Below are positions 35,289 through 45,035 of a stretch of 64,000 nucleotides of DNA, piece by piece (positions within the stretch are counted from its first letter, which is position 1; the number at the start of each line of letters is the position of its first letter). The notes under the pieces were generated by a model. That model was not told where the DNA came from. It did no database searches and saw nothing but the letters and a program-made list of their open reading frames with translations. The position numbers and the translations under genes are program-made. Source of the DNA: Cytophagales bacterium (GTDB taxonomy: Bacteria; Bacteroidota; Bacteroidia; Cytophagales; Flammeovirgaceae). The stretch covers positions 62,001 to 126,000 of the forward strand of contig JANWWC010000002.1 in assembly GCA_025056215.1 (NCBI GenBank). The letters are read 5' to 3'.

Positions 35289-36188
35289 ATGTCATTAACA
35301 GCGCGAGAAAAAGCCGCACAAAAGGGTATCAATGCAATATTATCAGGCGTTCTTTTGAATATTTTGTTAGGTGCAATCAAAGCATTTACAGGAATAATAG
35401 GCAATTCTTACGCTTTAGTAGCTGATGCTATTGAAAGTACTTCGGATGTTTTCAGCTCGCTTATTGTATGGTGGGGGCTTCGCACGGCTTCTAAAGCTCC
35501 CGACGAATCTTACCCTTATGGTTACGGAAAAGCTGAGCCCATCGCTGCCATTGCAGTTTCTGGCTTACTTTTTATTTCTGTAGTGGTAATAGCGTATCAG
35601 AGCATTATGCAAATCATCACCCCTCACCAAACACCAGAACCTTATACGGCTATTGTATTAGTGATTGTAATCTTTGTAAAAGAAATTCTCTTTCAATTCA
35701 ACCGAGAAACTGCTATTGAAATAGAAAGTTTTGCCGTAAAAGGAGATGCTTGGCATCATCGGAGCGATGCGATTTCTTCATTAACTGCTCTTCTTGGAAT
35801 CGTAGTAGCTCTTTGGGCAGGAGAAGGTTATGAAAGTGCTGATGATTGGGCTGCTTTAGTAGGTTCTGGTCTGATTGCTCGGAATGCCTGGTTAATTTTT
35901 CGACCATCTCTTGCGGAAATTATGGATAGCGCTCCTCCTAAAGAAATCACTGAGGAAATTCGCCAAATCGCTAAAACTGTGCCGCGCGTTTGGGATATTG
36001 AAAAATGCTTCGTTCGCAAAACAGGATTAGAATATTATGTAGAAATTCATATTGTAGTAGATGGAAATATGACTGTGCGAGAAGGACATGAAATCGCTCA
36101 TTTGGTAAAAGATAAAATTAAAGAATTCAAACCTAACGTACACAACGTACACACTCATGTAGAGCCTGCAAACCCAGAATTTTCTTAA
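35289..36188 (+). CDS. cation diffusion facilitator (divalent metal efflux)
   Basis: 299 residues, CDF family. Six predicted helices; metal site A residues in DAIESTSDVF (helix 2, about 46-55) and HHRSDA (helix 5, about 155-160). The C-terminal cytoplasmic domain carries the histidine-containing segments YVEIHIVVDGNMTVREGHEIAH and HNVHTHVEP. It exports Zn2+, Fe2+ or similar ions in exchange for protons. Exact metal is not evident; E-x3-D in helix 2 instead of the H-x3-D or D-x3-D of well-studied members is notable. ruvC follows 4 bp downstream. Confidence 0.9.
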   Translation: MSLTAREKAAQKGINAILSGVLLNILLGAIKAFTGIIGNSYALVADAIESTSDVFSSLIVWWGLRTASKAPDESYPYGYGKAEPIAAIAVSGLLFISVVVIAYQSIMQIITPHQTPEPYTAIVLVIVIFVKEILFQFNRETAIEIESFAVKGDAWHHRSDAISSLTALLGIVVALWAGEGYESADDWAALVGSGLIARNAWLIFRPSLAEIMDSAPPKEITEEIRQIAKTVPRVWDIEKCFVRKTGLEYYVEIHIVVDGNMTVREGHEIAHLVKDKIKEFKPNVHNVHTHVEPANPEFS

Positions 36189-36192
36189 AAAC

Positions 36193-36750
36193 ATGAAGAA
36201 TAATACTGTAGAAAAAATAATTCTCGGAATAGACCCTGGCACACGCATCACCGGATACGGAATTATTCGCATCTCTCAACAAAAACCTGAACTCTTACAA
36301 TACGGTGTTATCCACTTAGAAAAATATACAAATTATCTTATTAGACTTCAAAAATTACTTGAGCGCATTCTACAAATTATCACTGATTACCAACCTCATG
36401 AAATGGCAATAGAGTCTCCTTTTTATGGAGAAAACGTACAATCGATGTTAAAACTTGGAAGAGCACAAGGAGTAGTGATGTCAGTCGCTTTCATGCAAAA
36501 TATTCCTATTGTAGAATATGCTCCTAAAAAAATAAAGCAAACCATCACAGGCAACGGAAACGCGTCTAAAGAGCAAGTTTCAAAAATGATTACGCAAGCG
36601 TTTCAATTTCAAATAGAAAAAAACACATTGTTGGATGCCACTGATGCCTTAGCCGTAGCTCTTTGCCATTTTTATGCTAAAGGAATCTCTAAACGTCAAA
36701 GCAAGTCTTGGGAAAATTTTGTATCTGAAAATCCCGATAGAATTTTGTAA
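36193..36750 (+). CDS. ruvC: Holliday junction endonuclease RuvC
   Basis: 185 residues. The catalytic acid tetrad is visible: Asp14 in LGIDPGTRITGYG, a glutamate in MAIESPFYGEN (about 74), and two acids in LLDATDALAVALCH (about 149-152). RuvC cuts four-way DNA junctions in recombination, with RuvAB. The gene starts 4 bp after the CDF transporter stop, so they are translated from one RNA. ruvA and ruvB are not in the window. Confidence 0.96.
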   Translation: MKNNTVEKIILGIDPGTRITGYGIIRISQQKPELLQYGVIHLEKYTNYLIRLQKLLERILQIITDYQPHEMAIESPFYGENVQSMLKLGRAQGVVMSVAFMQNIPIVEYAPKKIKQTITGNGNASKEQVSKMITQAFQFQIEKNTLLDATDALAVALCHFYAKGISKRQSKSWENFVSENPDRIL

Positions 36751-36794
36751 ACCTTTTTCCGAACGACTTGTTACTTTTTTAAAGTTTATTTGAT

Positions 36795-37259
36795 ATGAAA
36801 TGGAAAGTCCTTTTTTTCGCATTGATAAGTTTCAATATTTACGCTCAAAATCATCAAAAAAAAATGGAAAAAATTCAAAAATCTGATGCTGAATGGAAAA
36901 AAGAGCTTTCTGAGATGCAGTATTGCATCCTTCGCCAAAAAGGAACAGAACGAGCCTTTACAGGATTGTATTGGAACAACCACAAAAAAGGGACTTATTA
37001 TTGCGCAGGCTGTCAGCTACCTTTGTTTCATTCTTCTCATAAGTTCGATTCAGGAACAGGATGGCCGAGTTTTTTCCAACCTATTGCGCCTAACGTAGTG
37101 GAAACTGAAACGGATTATTCCTACGGAATGATTCGAACAGAGGTACACTGCGCCCGATGCAACGGACATCTGGGGCACGTCTTCGATGACGGACCCCAAC
37201 CTACAGGCTTGCGCTACTGCATCAATTCCGTCTCTCTTATTTTTAAAGAAGAAAAATGA
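36795..37259 (+). CDS. msrB: peptide-methionine (R)-S-oxide reductase, exported
   Basis: 154 residues. A signal peptide (to NIYAQ) puts this MsrB in the periplasm. The zinc site is two CxxC pairs (CAGCQLP and [10 protein letters not shown]), and the catalytic cysteine is in RYCINSVSL near the C-terminus, preceded by [10 protein letters not shown]. It reduces methionine-R-sulfoxide in exported proteins. No MsrA domain is fused and no msrA lies near. DsbD (45036-47189) could supply reducing power across the membrane. Confidence 0.95.
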   Translation: MKWKVLFFALISFNIYAQNHQKKMEKIQKSDAEWKKELSEMQYCILRQKGTERAFTGLYWNNHKKGTYYCAGCQLPLFHSSHKFDSGTGWPSFFQPIAPNVVETETDYSYGMIRTEVHCARCNGHLGHVFDDGPQPTGLRYCINSVSLIFKEEK

Positions 37260-37270
37260 AAATTAATTAT

Positions 37271-37951
37271 TTATTTCCAGGCTCTGAGCATTTCTCTTTT
37301 GCCACCAGGAGGGCCTGGCAGCTTTTCTATTTTAAAACCTGCTTGCAATAAGGCTCTTCTAAAGCTACCACAGACACAATAAGAAACCAAAACTCCCCCA
37401 ACAGACATAAGCGAATAAAGTTGCTCAAATCGTTCGGGAATCCAAAGAGAAGGTTGCTTTTTAGGTGCAAAAGCATCAAAAAACACCACATCAAACTGAT
37501 TTACAGAGTAATAATTTTCTAAGGGAGAAGTATTTTTTTCTATTATAAACTGAGAATTAATTGCAATAGGGATGTTCCAGGGGGCTTGATGAAGATCGTA
37601 GAAAGTATTCCAAAGCAAAGAAGGTAAGACATTTTCATAACGAAGTTGTTTTATTATAGAGATATCGAGAGGAAAAGGCTCTAAACCGACGTAAAAAATT
37701 TTTTTATTGAGTTCTTGAGAAGTTTGGTAAGCTAATATGGTGTTTAAACCTGTTCCAAAACCTACTTCCAGCACTCGGCATTCTGCATGGCTTTCTAAAA
37801 AAAATCGCAAACCATTCTGAATAAACACATGGACAGACTCTGTATACGCACCTTTAGAGGAATGATAAGTTTCATTCAACTCATTAGAATATAAAGTAGC
37901 AGAACCATCGGCCGTATTTAAGATAGTGAGATGTTTTGTAAAGTCTTCCAT
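37271..37951 (-). CDS. mnmD: tRNA (mnm5s2U34) methyltransferase, MnmD/MnmC N-domain type
   Basis: 226 residues. A class I methyltransferase with SAM motif ECRVLEVGFGTGLNTILAY (about 57-75), the N-terminal DETYHSS-like ELNETYHSSKGAYTES segment of MnmD, and the DVVFFDAFAPKKQPSLWIPE motif IV. It performs the methyl step of 5-methylaminomethyl-2-thiouridine formation at tRNA position 34; the oxidoreductase half of bifunctional MnmC is absent, as usual in this phylum. The start overlaps the 3' end of cysQ by 34 bp, so the two are translationally coupled. Confidence 0.88.
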   Translation of the reverse strand: MEDFTKHLTILNTADGSATLYSNELNETYHSSKGAYTESVHVFIQNGLRFFLESHAECRVLEVGFGTGLNTILAYQTSQELNKKIFYVGLEPFPLDISIIKQLRYENVLPSLLWNTFYDLHQAPWNIPIAINSQFIIEKNTSPLENYYSVNQFDVVFFDAFAPKKQPSLWIPERFEQLYSLMSVGGVLVSYCVCGSFRRALLQAGFKIEKLPGPPGGKREMLRAWK

Positions 37952-38730
37952 CCAATTCCGTCGTTTTGTTGATAACCAATTGCAAAAAGTTTTTCAAACA
38001 TCATAGTTTCTGTATTATAAGAAAGTCGGTTTCCTTGAGCATCGTAGACACGTCCACCACTCGTTTCTAAAATAGCTTGTCCGGCTGCAGCGTCCCACTC
38101 CATTAAGGGTTTATTGCGAACATAATAATCCGCCTTATTTTCTGCTAATAAACAAAACTTGAGTGAACTCCCTATTTTAGTATGCGTTTTAACTTCTAAG
38201 GCTTTTTTAATTAAAATTTCAGTTGATTGAGATTCATTCTCAGATGAGACGCTTCTTAGACTATAATAATTCGGATAATGTGGAACCACAAGTTTGAAAG
38301 GCAACTCTCCATCGAGTTGTTTATAGGCGCCTTTTTCATCAGCAAAATAGAGTGTTTGCAACGCAGGCGCGTATACTACGCCTAAAACAGGATATTTATA
38401 ACGAATTAATGCGATATTTACCGTAAATTGATGATTGCGTTTAACAAATTCCTTTGTTCCATCTAAAGGGTCGATGAGCCAAAATTCTTTCCAACGCTCC
38501 CGAACTTTAAAAGGAATTTGCAAGCCTTCTTCTGAAATGATAGGAATTTGAGGATATAAATTCGACAGCCCCTCCACAATAATTCGATGAGATTGTTTAT
38601 CAGCTCTCGTAAGCGGAGAACTATCGCTTTTTAGAGTAGTCTGAAAATCACCTGATTCGTACACTTCCATAATAGCTTTGCCTGCTCGAAGCGCTAAAGC
38701 AATAATATTTTGTAGATTAATTGATTGCAT
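37918..38730 (-). CDS. cysQ: 3'(2'),5'-bisphosphate nucleotidase (CysQ)
   Basis: 270 residues of the inositol-monophosphatase fold. Metal-binding motifs: SDSSPLTRADKQSH, IPIISEEG (Glu), WLIDPLDGTKEFVKRN (the DPLDGT box) and WDAAAGQAILETSGG. CysQ removes phosphate from 3'-phosphoadenosine-5'-phosphate left over from sulfate assimilation. It is divergent from the PopT-like gene (43-bp gap) and overlaps mnmD. Confidence 0.92.
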   Translation of the reverse strand: MQSINLQNIIALALRAGKAIMEVYESGDFQTTLKSDSSPLTRADKQSHRIIVEGLSNLYPQIPIISEEGLQIPFKVRERWKEFWLIDPLDGTKEFVKRNHQFTVNIALIRYKYPVLGVVYAPALQTLYFADEKGAYKQLDGELPFKLVVPHYPNYYSLRSVSSENESQSTEILIKKALEVKTHTKIGSSLKFCLLAENKADYYVRNKPLMEWDAAAGQAILETSGGRVYDAQGNRLSYNTETMMFEKLFAIGYQQNDGIGWKTLQNISLS

Positions 38731-38773
38731 AAAAGAAAAATTCTAATCTTGAATCTGACAAAAATAATGAATC

Positions 38774-39706
38774 ATGAAAGAAAAACTCATCTTATACCTA
38801 AAAGGTGTGGCTATGGGAGCTGCCGACGTAGTGCCAGGAGTTTCAGGCGGAACAATTGCTTTTATCTCAGGAATTTATGAAACTTTGCTAAGCTCTATAC
38901 AAGCATTTGATAAACAAGCAATTAAGATGCTTCTTCAATTAGAAATCAAAAATTTTTGGCAAAAAATCAATGGAAACTTTTTATTAACACTCTTAGCAGG
39001 AATTGGAACATCAATTATTTCACTTGCGAAATTGGTTACGTGGCTATTAGAGCACCAACCTGTATTGATTTGGTCTTTCTTCTTTGGGCTTGTAGTAGCC
39101 TCAGCTATTACTGTAGCTAAAAAAATTCAAAAATGGGATGCTACACTCGCAATTCTTGGCTTATCAGGCGCTATAATAGCTTATTGGATTACAGTGGCTA
39201 CCCCCGCTGAAACGCCTGATGCTCTTTGGTTTGTATTCTTTTCGGGCGCTATTGCAATTTGTGCTATGATTCTACCAGGAATTTCAGGAAGTTTTATTTT
39301 ACTTTTGCTCAAAAAATATCACTACATTCTCAGCGCTCTGACTTCTTTTAAAATAGACGTTATTATTACTTTTATAGTAGGTGCAATTTTTGGATTGCTT
39401 TCATTTTCGAGAGTTTTAAAATACCTTCTTCATCGATTTCACGATGCTACTATTGTAGTACTTACGGGTTTTATGGTAGGTTCTTTAAATGCCGTTTATC
39501 CGTGGAAAATTGTCGTCCAAACGTATACCGATAGACATGGGATCGAAAAACCACTGATTCGTCAAAATGTGAGTCCTTTTGAATATGAGTCTCTCACTCA
39601 TCAGCCCGCTTATATAGGCTGGGCAATCTTACTAGCAATTTTAGGAGTTTTTTTAGTATTTTTTTTAGAACACTATTCTGAAAAATTTTCTACCCGTGCA
39701 AAATAA
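38774..39706 (+). CDS. DUF368 membrane protein, PopT-like undecaprenyl phosphate translocase
   Basis: 310 residues, about eight helices. The N-terminus KGVAMGAADVVPGVSGGTIAFISGIYE and the repeat-related AICAMILPGISGSFILLLL in the second half are the two conserved loops of DUF368. Members of this family (PopT) have been shown to recycle undecaprenyl phosphate across the inner membrane in cell-wall synthesis. Role here is by family. It precedes metK, which has its own promoter. Confidence 0.88.
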   Translation: MKEKLILYLKGVAMGAADVVPGVSGGTIAFISGIYETLLSSIQAFDKQAIKMLLQLEIKNFWQKINGNFLLTLLAGIGTSIISLAKLVTWLLEHQPVLIWSFFFGLVVASAITVAKKIQKWDATLAILGLSGAIIAYWITVATPAETPDALWFVFFSGAIAICAMILPGISGSFILLLLKKYHYILSALTSFKIDVIITFIVGAIFGLLSFSRVLKYLLHRFHDATIVVLTGFMVGSLNAVYPWKIVVQTYTDRHGIEKPLIRQNVSPFEYESLTHQPAYIGWAILLAILGVFLVFFLEHYSEKFSTRAK

Positions 39707-39717
39707 AGTTTTGCTTG

Positions 39718-39749
39718 TTGATTGTGTTAAAAATGTTTTTATAGCTTTG
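39718..39749 (+). promoter_or_regulatory. metK promoter
   Basis: TAGCTTTG (39742-39749) matches TAnnTTTG. Two TTG triplets fit the -33 position, at 39718-39720 (21-nt spacer) and 39722-39724 (17-nt spacer). The leader would be under 25 nt, too short for a SAM riboswitch. Confidence 0.7.
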
Positions 39750-39774
39750 TGAGAGTTAAATAAAATAAAAAATT

Positions 39775-41049
39775 ATGTACCTATTCACTTCAGAATCTGT
39801 TTCAGAAGGACACCCTGATAAAGTAGCAGACCAAATTTCAGATGCAATACTCGATGCGATGTTAGCGCAAGATCCTCACTCTCGTGTAGCGTGCGAAACC
39901 CTTGTCACTACTGGTTTAGTAGTCGTAGCAGGTGAAATTACTACCAAAGCTTCTGTAGCTATTGATGAGATTGTAAGAGAAACTATCAAAAAAATTGGCT
40001 ATACAAAAGCAGAATATAAATTTGAAGCTGAATCCTGTGGAGTAATTGTAGCTATTCATAGCCAATCACCAGATATTGCGCGTGGAGTAGATGAAGGAAA
40101 AGGAATCGATAAAGAACAAGGCGCAGGCGATCAAGGAATGATGTTCGGATATGCCACCAATGAGACGCCGGAATATATGCCTATGGCATTGGCTTTCTCC
40201 CATAGAATTGTAAAAGAACTATCTAAAATACGCAAAACAGAGCTTCATTTGATGCCTTATTTGCGCCCTGATGCTAAATCGCAAGTAACTATCGAATATG
40301 GAGATGACAACAAACCTAAGCGAGTTCATACGATTGTCGTTTCTACTCAACACGACGAATTCGATACAGATGAAAACATGTTGGCGCGCATCACAGAAGA
40401 TATTAAAAAAATTGTAATTCCTCGCGTGATACCTTCTAATATGTTGGATGCAAATACGATTTATCACATCAATCCTACTGGAAAATTTGTCATTGGAGGG
40501 CCTCACGGCGACACAGGGCTTACAGGTAGAAAAATCGTCGTAGACACTTATGGTGGAAAAGGAGCCCATGGCGGAGGAGCCTTTTCTGGAAAAGATCCTT
40601 CTAAAGTAGATAGAAGCGCAGCTTATGCAGCGCGCCACATTGCTAAAAACTTAGTAGCAGCGGGCATTGCAGACGAATGCTTGGTTCAGGTAGCTTATGC
40701 TATTGGAATAGCAAAACCTGTCTCTATTAATGTAAACACCTACGGAACTGCTAAAGTAAAATTCTCTGATGCTGAAATTGCTGCAAAAGTTGCCCAGTTA
40801 TTCGATATGCGTCCTAAGGCAATTATCGAGCGCCTAAAGCTTAAAAACCCAATTTATTCTGAAACAGCAGCTTACGGACACATGGGGCGAGAACCTTTTA
40901 CAAAAGAAATTACTTTCAAATCAGTAGAAATCGTCGAAGAAGGTAACGTCAAAAAAGTTCTTACTCATACCTACGCTAAACCTGTGGAATTTTTTACTTG
41001 GGAAAAACTTGATTATGTAGAAATGATCCGAAAAGAATTCAAAATCTAA
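39775..41049 (+). CDS. metK: S-adenosylmethionine synthetase
   Basis: 424 residues, slightly longer than the E. coli enzyme as is common in Bacteroidota. Motifs: [15 protein letters not shown] (His13, Asp15), [12 protein letters not shown], and the P-loop-like [20 protein letters not shown], then [19 protein letters not shown]. It makes SAM from methionine and ATP. Monocistronic, with its own promoter and a terminator after it. Confidence 0.98.
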   Translation: MYLFTSESVSEGHPDKVADQISDAILDAMLAQDPHSRVACETLVTTGLVVVAGEITTKASVAIDEIVRETIKKIGYTKAEYKFEAESCGVIVAIHSQSPDIARGVDEGKGIDKEQGAGDQGMMFGYATNETPEYMPMALAFSHRIVKELSKIRKTELHLMPYLRPDAKSQVTIEYGDDNKPKRVHTIVVSTQHDEFDTDENMLARITEDIKKIVIPRVIPSNMLDANTIYHINPTGKFVIGGPHGDTGLTGRKIVVDTYGGKGAHGGGAFSGKDPSKVDRSAAYAARHIAKNLVAAGIADECLVQVAYAIGIAKPVSINVNTYGTAKVKFSDAEIAAKVAQLFDMRPKAIIERLKLKNPIYSETAAYGHMGREPFTKEITFKSVEIVEEGNVKKVLTHTYAKPVEFFTWEKLDYVEMIRKEFKI

Positions 41050-41057
41050 ATTTTAGA

Positions 41058-41089
41058 GGCTCGAAAAGCCTTATCGAGCCTTGTGTTTT
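41058..41089 (+). terminator. terminator after metK, overlapping the convergent GT4 stop
   Basis: GGCTCGA (41058-41064) and TCGAGCC (41074-41080) form a 7-bp GC-rich stem around a 9-nt loop, followed by TTGTGTTTT. The stop codon of the convergent glycosyltransferase lies in the loop, so the same hairpin can serve both genes. Confidence 0.7.
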
Positions 41090-42291
41090 AGCACAATATT
41101 TGATAAAAAATGAAAAAGCTGTGGTAAAAGTTTTTTTCTATCGTAGTAGAGCTCAGCGCTCAAGCGTCCGTTTTTTCCCATTTTTTCTCTTTCTTTTTCT
41201 GAGAGCGCACTAAGTTCTAAAATATTTTTTCGAAGCTGCTGATAATCAGTTGATTTAGCACAGAATCCTGCTTCATGCTGAGTTACTAATTTTTCTCCTT
41301 CTCCTTCTCCTACAAATAAAATGGGCAAGCCTGCTGCAAATGCTTCATATAATTTGGCAGGAACAGTTCCTAAAAGATAAGTTTTTTGAGAAATCAACGC
41401 TGCATCATACTGAACTAAAAGGCTTGGAATCTGATGAGGTTGTACATCGTTCCACAAAAATATCCCTTTAAAAGGTTCTGTTTTGAGAATTTCTTCAATA
41501 CGAGAACGATCAGCACCATTTCCGTACAAATGCAGTTCTGCACCTATATCAGAAAAATTCATATTTTTGCATAGATCTGCCAATCCGTGTGCGATTCCTA
41601 GCACTCCTGCATACACAATCCGCAACGGACTACAAATTTTGTAGTCTTTTTTAGGAATGAACTTTTCCGTTTGAACACCTGTCCGATGTAATAAAATAGG
41701 TGCTTTCTTACTTATTCGTTCATCTAACCATTTTTGAATTTCTTCTGATTGAACAACAAAAGCGTCAGCCTGCCTTAAAAAAAAGGTTTCCCACTTTCTT
41801 AAGATAAAAACTCCACGCGAAACATTTAAAGAAGGAAATGCTTCTGACCAAAGGTCAGAAATATTCATAATCAGTGGAATGCCTTTCAACTTCGCTATAC
41901 AAAAAGCATGAAACAAGAATAAAGGAGGAGGCGATTGCACAAAAACAACATCTGTTTTATATTTCCACAAATAAAAAGGCAAAAAAATTATCATACTTAT
42001 TCCTAACGAAAGCATCGTAAGCAGTCTCATTCTTAGCCTGTGGCTATGCGATGGATAAACAGGCAACCGAAAAATCTGTAAATTTTTTTGTGGCTCTTCT
42101 TTCGAAAACTTCCAACTTTTAGATTGAAAGGGCTCTAAAACGTAATTTCGAGGATAAAAAGGATAACCCGTAATCACATCGGTTTTTATCTCTTGAGAAG
42201 CCAAAAAATAAGCCAAATCTCCTAATCGAAGAGGTGCAGCTCCATATTCAGGAATAAATGTTGAAGTAATAATTGTGATGCGCTTAAGCAT
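41071..42291 (-). CDS. glycosyltransferase, GT4 family (WcaI-like)
   Basis: 406 residues, GT-B fold. N-domain opening ITIITSTFIPEYGAAPLRLGDLAYFLA and VITGYPFYPRNYVLEPF resemble WcaI-type enzymes of capsule and exopolysaccharide synthesis. The C-domain has GTVPAKLYEAFAAGLPILFVGEGEGE with the conserved glutamate. Hydrophobic segments at about 92-112 suggest membrane association. It stands alone; no polysaccharide cluster is around it, so the acceptor is unknown. Confidence 0.85.
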   Translation of the reverse strand: MLKRITIITSTFIPEYGAAPLRLGDLAYFLASQEIKTDVITGYPFYPRNYVLEPFQSKSWKFSKEEPQKNLQIFRLPVYPSHSHRLRMRLLTMLSLGISMIIFLPFYLWKYKTDVVFVQSPPPLFLFHAFCIAKLKGIPLIMNISDLWSEAFPSLNVSRGVFILRKWETFFLRQADAFVVQSEEIQKWLDERISKKAPILLHRTGVQTEKFIPKKDYKICSPLRIVYAGVLGIAHGLADLCKNMNFSDIGAELHLYGNGADRSRIEEILKTEPFKGIFLWNDVQPHQIPSLLVQYDAALISQKTYLLGTVPAKLYEAFAAGLPILFVGEGEGEKLVTQHEAGFCAKSTDYQQLRKNILELSALSEKEREKMGKNGRLSAELYYDRKKLLPQLFHFLSNIVLKHKAR

Positions 42292-42394
42292 AAAAAATTA
42301 TCAAAATCATTTTTTTTCGACAATATATATGAAAGAAGAATTTGTGGAAACGCCAAAACTTCTTCAACTTTGAAATAATTTTAATTGTCCCAAA

Positions 42395-43201
42395 ATGAAA
42401 CTTCATCTTAAAAATCCACTCGCCTTTTTTGATTTAGAAACGACAGGTGTCAATGTAATTACAGATCGCATTGTAGAGATTGCTATTATAAAAGTGATGC
42501 CTAATAATGAACGCATCACTTATCATCAACTTATTAACCCTACAATTCCTATTCCTCCAGAAGCTACCCTCATCCATGGAATTAGAGACCAGGATGTTGC
42601 CGATAAGCCCACTTTTCGAGAAGTAGCCAAAACCATCTACCAATTCTTAGAGGGGTGCGACTTAGCAGGATATAATATGATAAAGTTCGATATTCCTCTT
42701 TTGGTAGAAGAGTTTTTGCGTTGTAATATTAACTTCAATATTAGCAAACGCAAACTTATTGATGCGCAAAAAATCTTTCATCTTATGGAACCTCGAACCC
42801 TTGAAGCCGCATATAAATTTTATTGTAATAAAGAACTTACTAAGGCGCACAGCGCTGAAGCAGATTGTTTAGCTACTCTTGAAGTATTAGAAGCTCAACT
42901 TGAAAGATATGCAAACGTAAGCATCAAAGATAAAGACGGCAACTTGATTGTACCAATTGTAAACGACATGGAAAAACTCCATGAACTATTTTCTCAAAAC
43001 ATGGTGGATCTGCAAGGTAGAATGATTTATAACGAAAAAAACGAAATAATTTTCAATTTTGGCAAACACAAAGGGAAGCCTGTTTTGCAAGTGCTCAAAC
43101 AAGAGCCCACTTATTACGATTGGATTATGAAAGGAGAGTTTGCCTTAGATACCAAGCACAAACTTACAGAAATTGTATTAAGTCAGCTCAACCAAAAATA
43201 A
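42395..43201 (+). CDS. DnaQ-like 3'-5' exonuclease
   Basis: 268 residues. DEDDh exonuclease motifs: ExoI FFDLETTG (Asp13, Glu15), ExoII GYNMIKFDIPLLVEE, ExoIII KAHSAEADCLATLEVL (His and Asp). The C-terminal part (about 195-268) holds FNFGKHKGKPVLQVL, an appendix common to this exonuclease family in Bacteroidota. It may proofread DNA or process RNA; PolC-like polymerase III alpha subunits are separate here. It is divergent from the GT4 gene. Confidence 0.88.
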   Translation: MKLHLKNPLAFFDLETTGVNVITDRIVEIAIIKVMPNNERITYHQLINPTIPIPPEATLIHGIRDQDVADKPTFREVAKTIYQFLEGCDLAGYNMIKFDIPLLVEEFLRCNINFNISKRKLIDAQKIFHLMEPRTLEAAYKFYCNKELTKAHSAEADCLATLEVLEAQLERYANVSIKDKDGNLIVPIVNDMEKLHELFSQNMVDLQGRMIYNEKNEIIFNFGKHKGKPVLQVLKQEPTYYDWIMKGEFALDTKHKLTEIVLSQLNQK

Positions 43202-43204
43202 GGG

Positions 43205-43876
43205 TTAATCTTCTATCTGAAGAAGCTCTACTTCAAAATAAAGTGTAGAATTAGCAGGAATAGGTCCTACGGGACGATTTCCGTAGCCTATGTGAGGAGG
43301 AATTCTGAGCATAGCCTTCGTTCCTACTTTTAGTTTGGCAATTCCTTCGTCCCAACCGCGAATTACATATCCTTGACCTAAAGGGAAACGAAAAGGCTCG
43401 CCTCTCTCTATAGAGCTATCAAACTTCGTTCCATCTTCTAATGTACCTGTGTAATGTACTACTACTATTTTACCAGGAACAGGTAAAGCGCCGTCGCCCT
43501 CTTTTAAAATCTTGATACCTAAACCGGACTCATATTCTGTATATCCCAATTTTTTCTCTTCTACTTTCCAAACCTGAAGAGCTTGTTGAATAAACAAAAC
43601 ATCAGCAGTAGAGAGCTTTAATTGTTTGTTATTCGCCAATGAAAGCAAGTATTTTGTATCGACAGGAAATAAAAAACTGATTTTAAAAGGAGCTTTTTTT
43701 CCATTTAAATAAAAATAATTCTGACCTTGAATGAACTGCGCACATTGACCAGGAAATAACAAAGTATCTTGAAAACAATAGTCCACCTTCTCAGGAACCT
43801 TCTGACATTTTTTATCACACTGCGCAGACACACTAATGTTCGAAATACACAAAATAACAAAAAAGTAGTTCTTCAT
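43205..43876 (-). CDS. exported FKBP-type peptidyl-prolyl isomerase
   Basis: 223 residues with signal peptide (to SVSAQ) followed by CDKKCQKV. The C-terminal FKBP domain (about 125-223) is complete: [63 protein letters not shown] (broken here for length). It would help proline isomerisation of exported proteins. The N-terminal part (25-120) is unlike known domains. It overlaps bioB by 4 bp, so the two are coupled. Confidence 0.9.
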   Translation of the reverse strand: MKNYFFVILCISNISVSAQCDKKCQKVPEKVDYCFQDTLLFPGQCAQFIQGQNYFYLNGKKAPFKISFLFPVDTKYLLSLANNKQLKLSTADVLFIQQALQVWKVEEKKLGYTEYESGLGIKILKEGDGALPVPGKIVVVHYTGTLEDGTKFDSSIERGEPFRFPLGQGYVIRGWDEGIAKLKVGTKAMLRIPPHIGYGNRPVGPIPANSTLYFEVELLQIED

Positions 43877-44871
43877 AAACTTTCAATAAAGTTAGGAGTT
43901 TGCTCTTTAAAAGCTTTTCTTGGTTTTAGGTTCAAAAGTTGAAAGAGCTTCGTATCTTGTTCTGCTTCAGGGTTAGGAGTAGTAAGAAGTTTATCGCCCG
44001 AAAAAATAGAATTAGCTCCTGCTAAAAAACAGAGCGCTTGTTCTTCCACGGTCATTTCAAGCCGTCCCGCTGAAAGTCGAATCATGGCTTTGGGCATTAA
44101 AATGCGAGCAGTCGCTATCATGCGAACCATATCCCAAACAGATACGCGTGGAGCATTTTCCAAAGGGGTTCCCTCGATAGGCACTAATGCATTAATAGGA
44201 ACAGATTCCGGATGCATGGGCAATGTAGCTAGCGTATGAAGCATATTGATTCGATCTTGAGTAGTTTCACCTAACCCTATTATTCCTCCACAGCAAACAG
44301 AAATGTTTGCTTTTTGTACATTTTTTAGTGTATTTAAGCGGTCTTCATAGGTGCGAGTAGAAATAATCTCTCCATAAAATTTTTCGCTAGTATCTAAATT
44401 ATGATTGTAAGCGTACAAGCCAGCTTCCTTAAGTTTAAGCGCTTGCTCGTGGGTGAGCATTCCTAAAGTACAACACACTTCTAATCCCAAGTTGCTCACT
44501 TCTTTTACCATTTCTAAGACGCGCTCAAAATCTCGATTTTCGCGCACTTCGCGCCATGCTGCTCCCATGCAAAACCTCGTACTTCCCGCTGCTTTTGCTT
44601 CTTTAGCTTTTTCTACCACCTCTTCTACAGAAAGAAGTTTATGAGCTTTTACGTTTGTATGGTAGCGCGCCGACTGAGAACAATAAGCACAATCTTCAGG
44701 ACAACCTCCTGTTTTGATAGATAAAAGCGTACATACTTGTACTTCTTGCGGATCATGAAAAGCGCGGTGTACTGTGGCAGCTCGATAAATAAGTTCTAAA
44801 ACAGGAAGATGATAAATGTCAGATACTTCTCCTATTGTCCAATTATTGCGAACAGTAATAGTGTGTTGCAT
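43873..44871 (-). CDS. bioB: biotin synthase
   Basis: 332 residues, radical SAM enzyme. The CxxxCxxC cluster reads [13 protein letters not shown] (Cys57, Cys61, Cys64). Other BioB marks are [16 protein letters not shown], the [2Fe-2S] region around EVCCTLGML and GGIIGLGE, and RLSAGRLEM. It inserts sulfur into dethiobiotin. Other bio genes are absent from the window, and the partner is an FKBP gene, an unusual coupling. Confidence 0.97.
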   Translation of the reverse strand: MQHTITVRNNWTIGEVSDIYHLPVLELIYRAATVHRAFHDPQEVQVCTLLSIKTGGCPEDCAYCSQSARYHTNVKAHKLLSVEEVVEKAKEAKAAGSTRFCMGAAWREVRENRDFERVLEMVKEVSNLGLEVCCTLGMLTHEQALKLKEAGLYAYNHNLDTSEKFYGEIISTRTYEDRLNTLKNVQKANISVCCGGIIGLGETTQDRINMLHTLATLPMHPESVPINALVPIEGTPLENAPRVSVWDMVRMIATARILMPKAMIRLSAGRLEMTVEEQALCFLAGANSIFSGDKLLTTPNPEAEQDTKLFQLLNLKPRKAFKEQTPNFIESL

Positions 44872-45035
44872 ACTTCTTTATTTGTTAGGCAAATCTGAAC
44901 AATCTTTTCTAAAAATACAATTTAACTTTCTGATTTAGCTATTTCTTGGCTATTTCAGAAGAATTTCTATGTTAGAGAAAATGCGTTTTGGAAAAACTTT
45001 CAATATTACATAACTTTCGGTCAAACTTTGAAAAT

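Noticed and set aside
39707-39774. SAM riboswitch ahead of metK
   Set aside because: The promoter leaves a leader of less than 25 nt, with no room for an aptamer.
44988-45035. Upstream TTG start for dsbD
   Set aside because: It puts 16 extra residues before the signal peptide; the ATG at 45036 gives a normal one.
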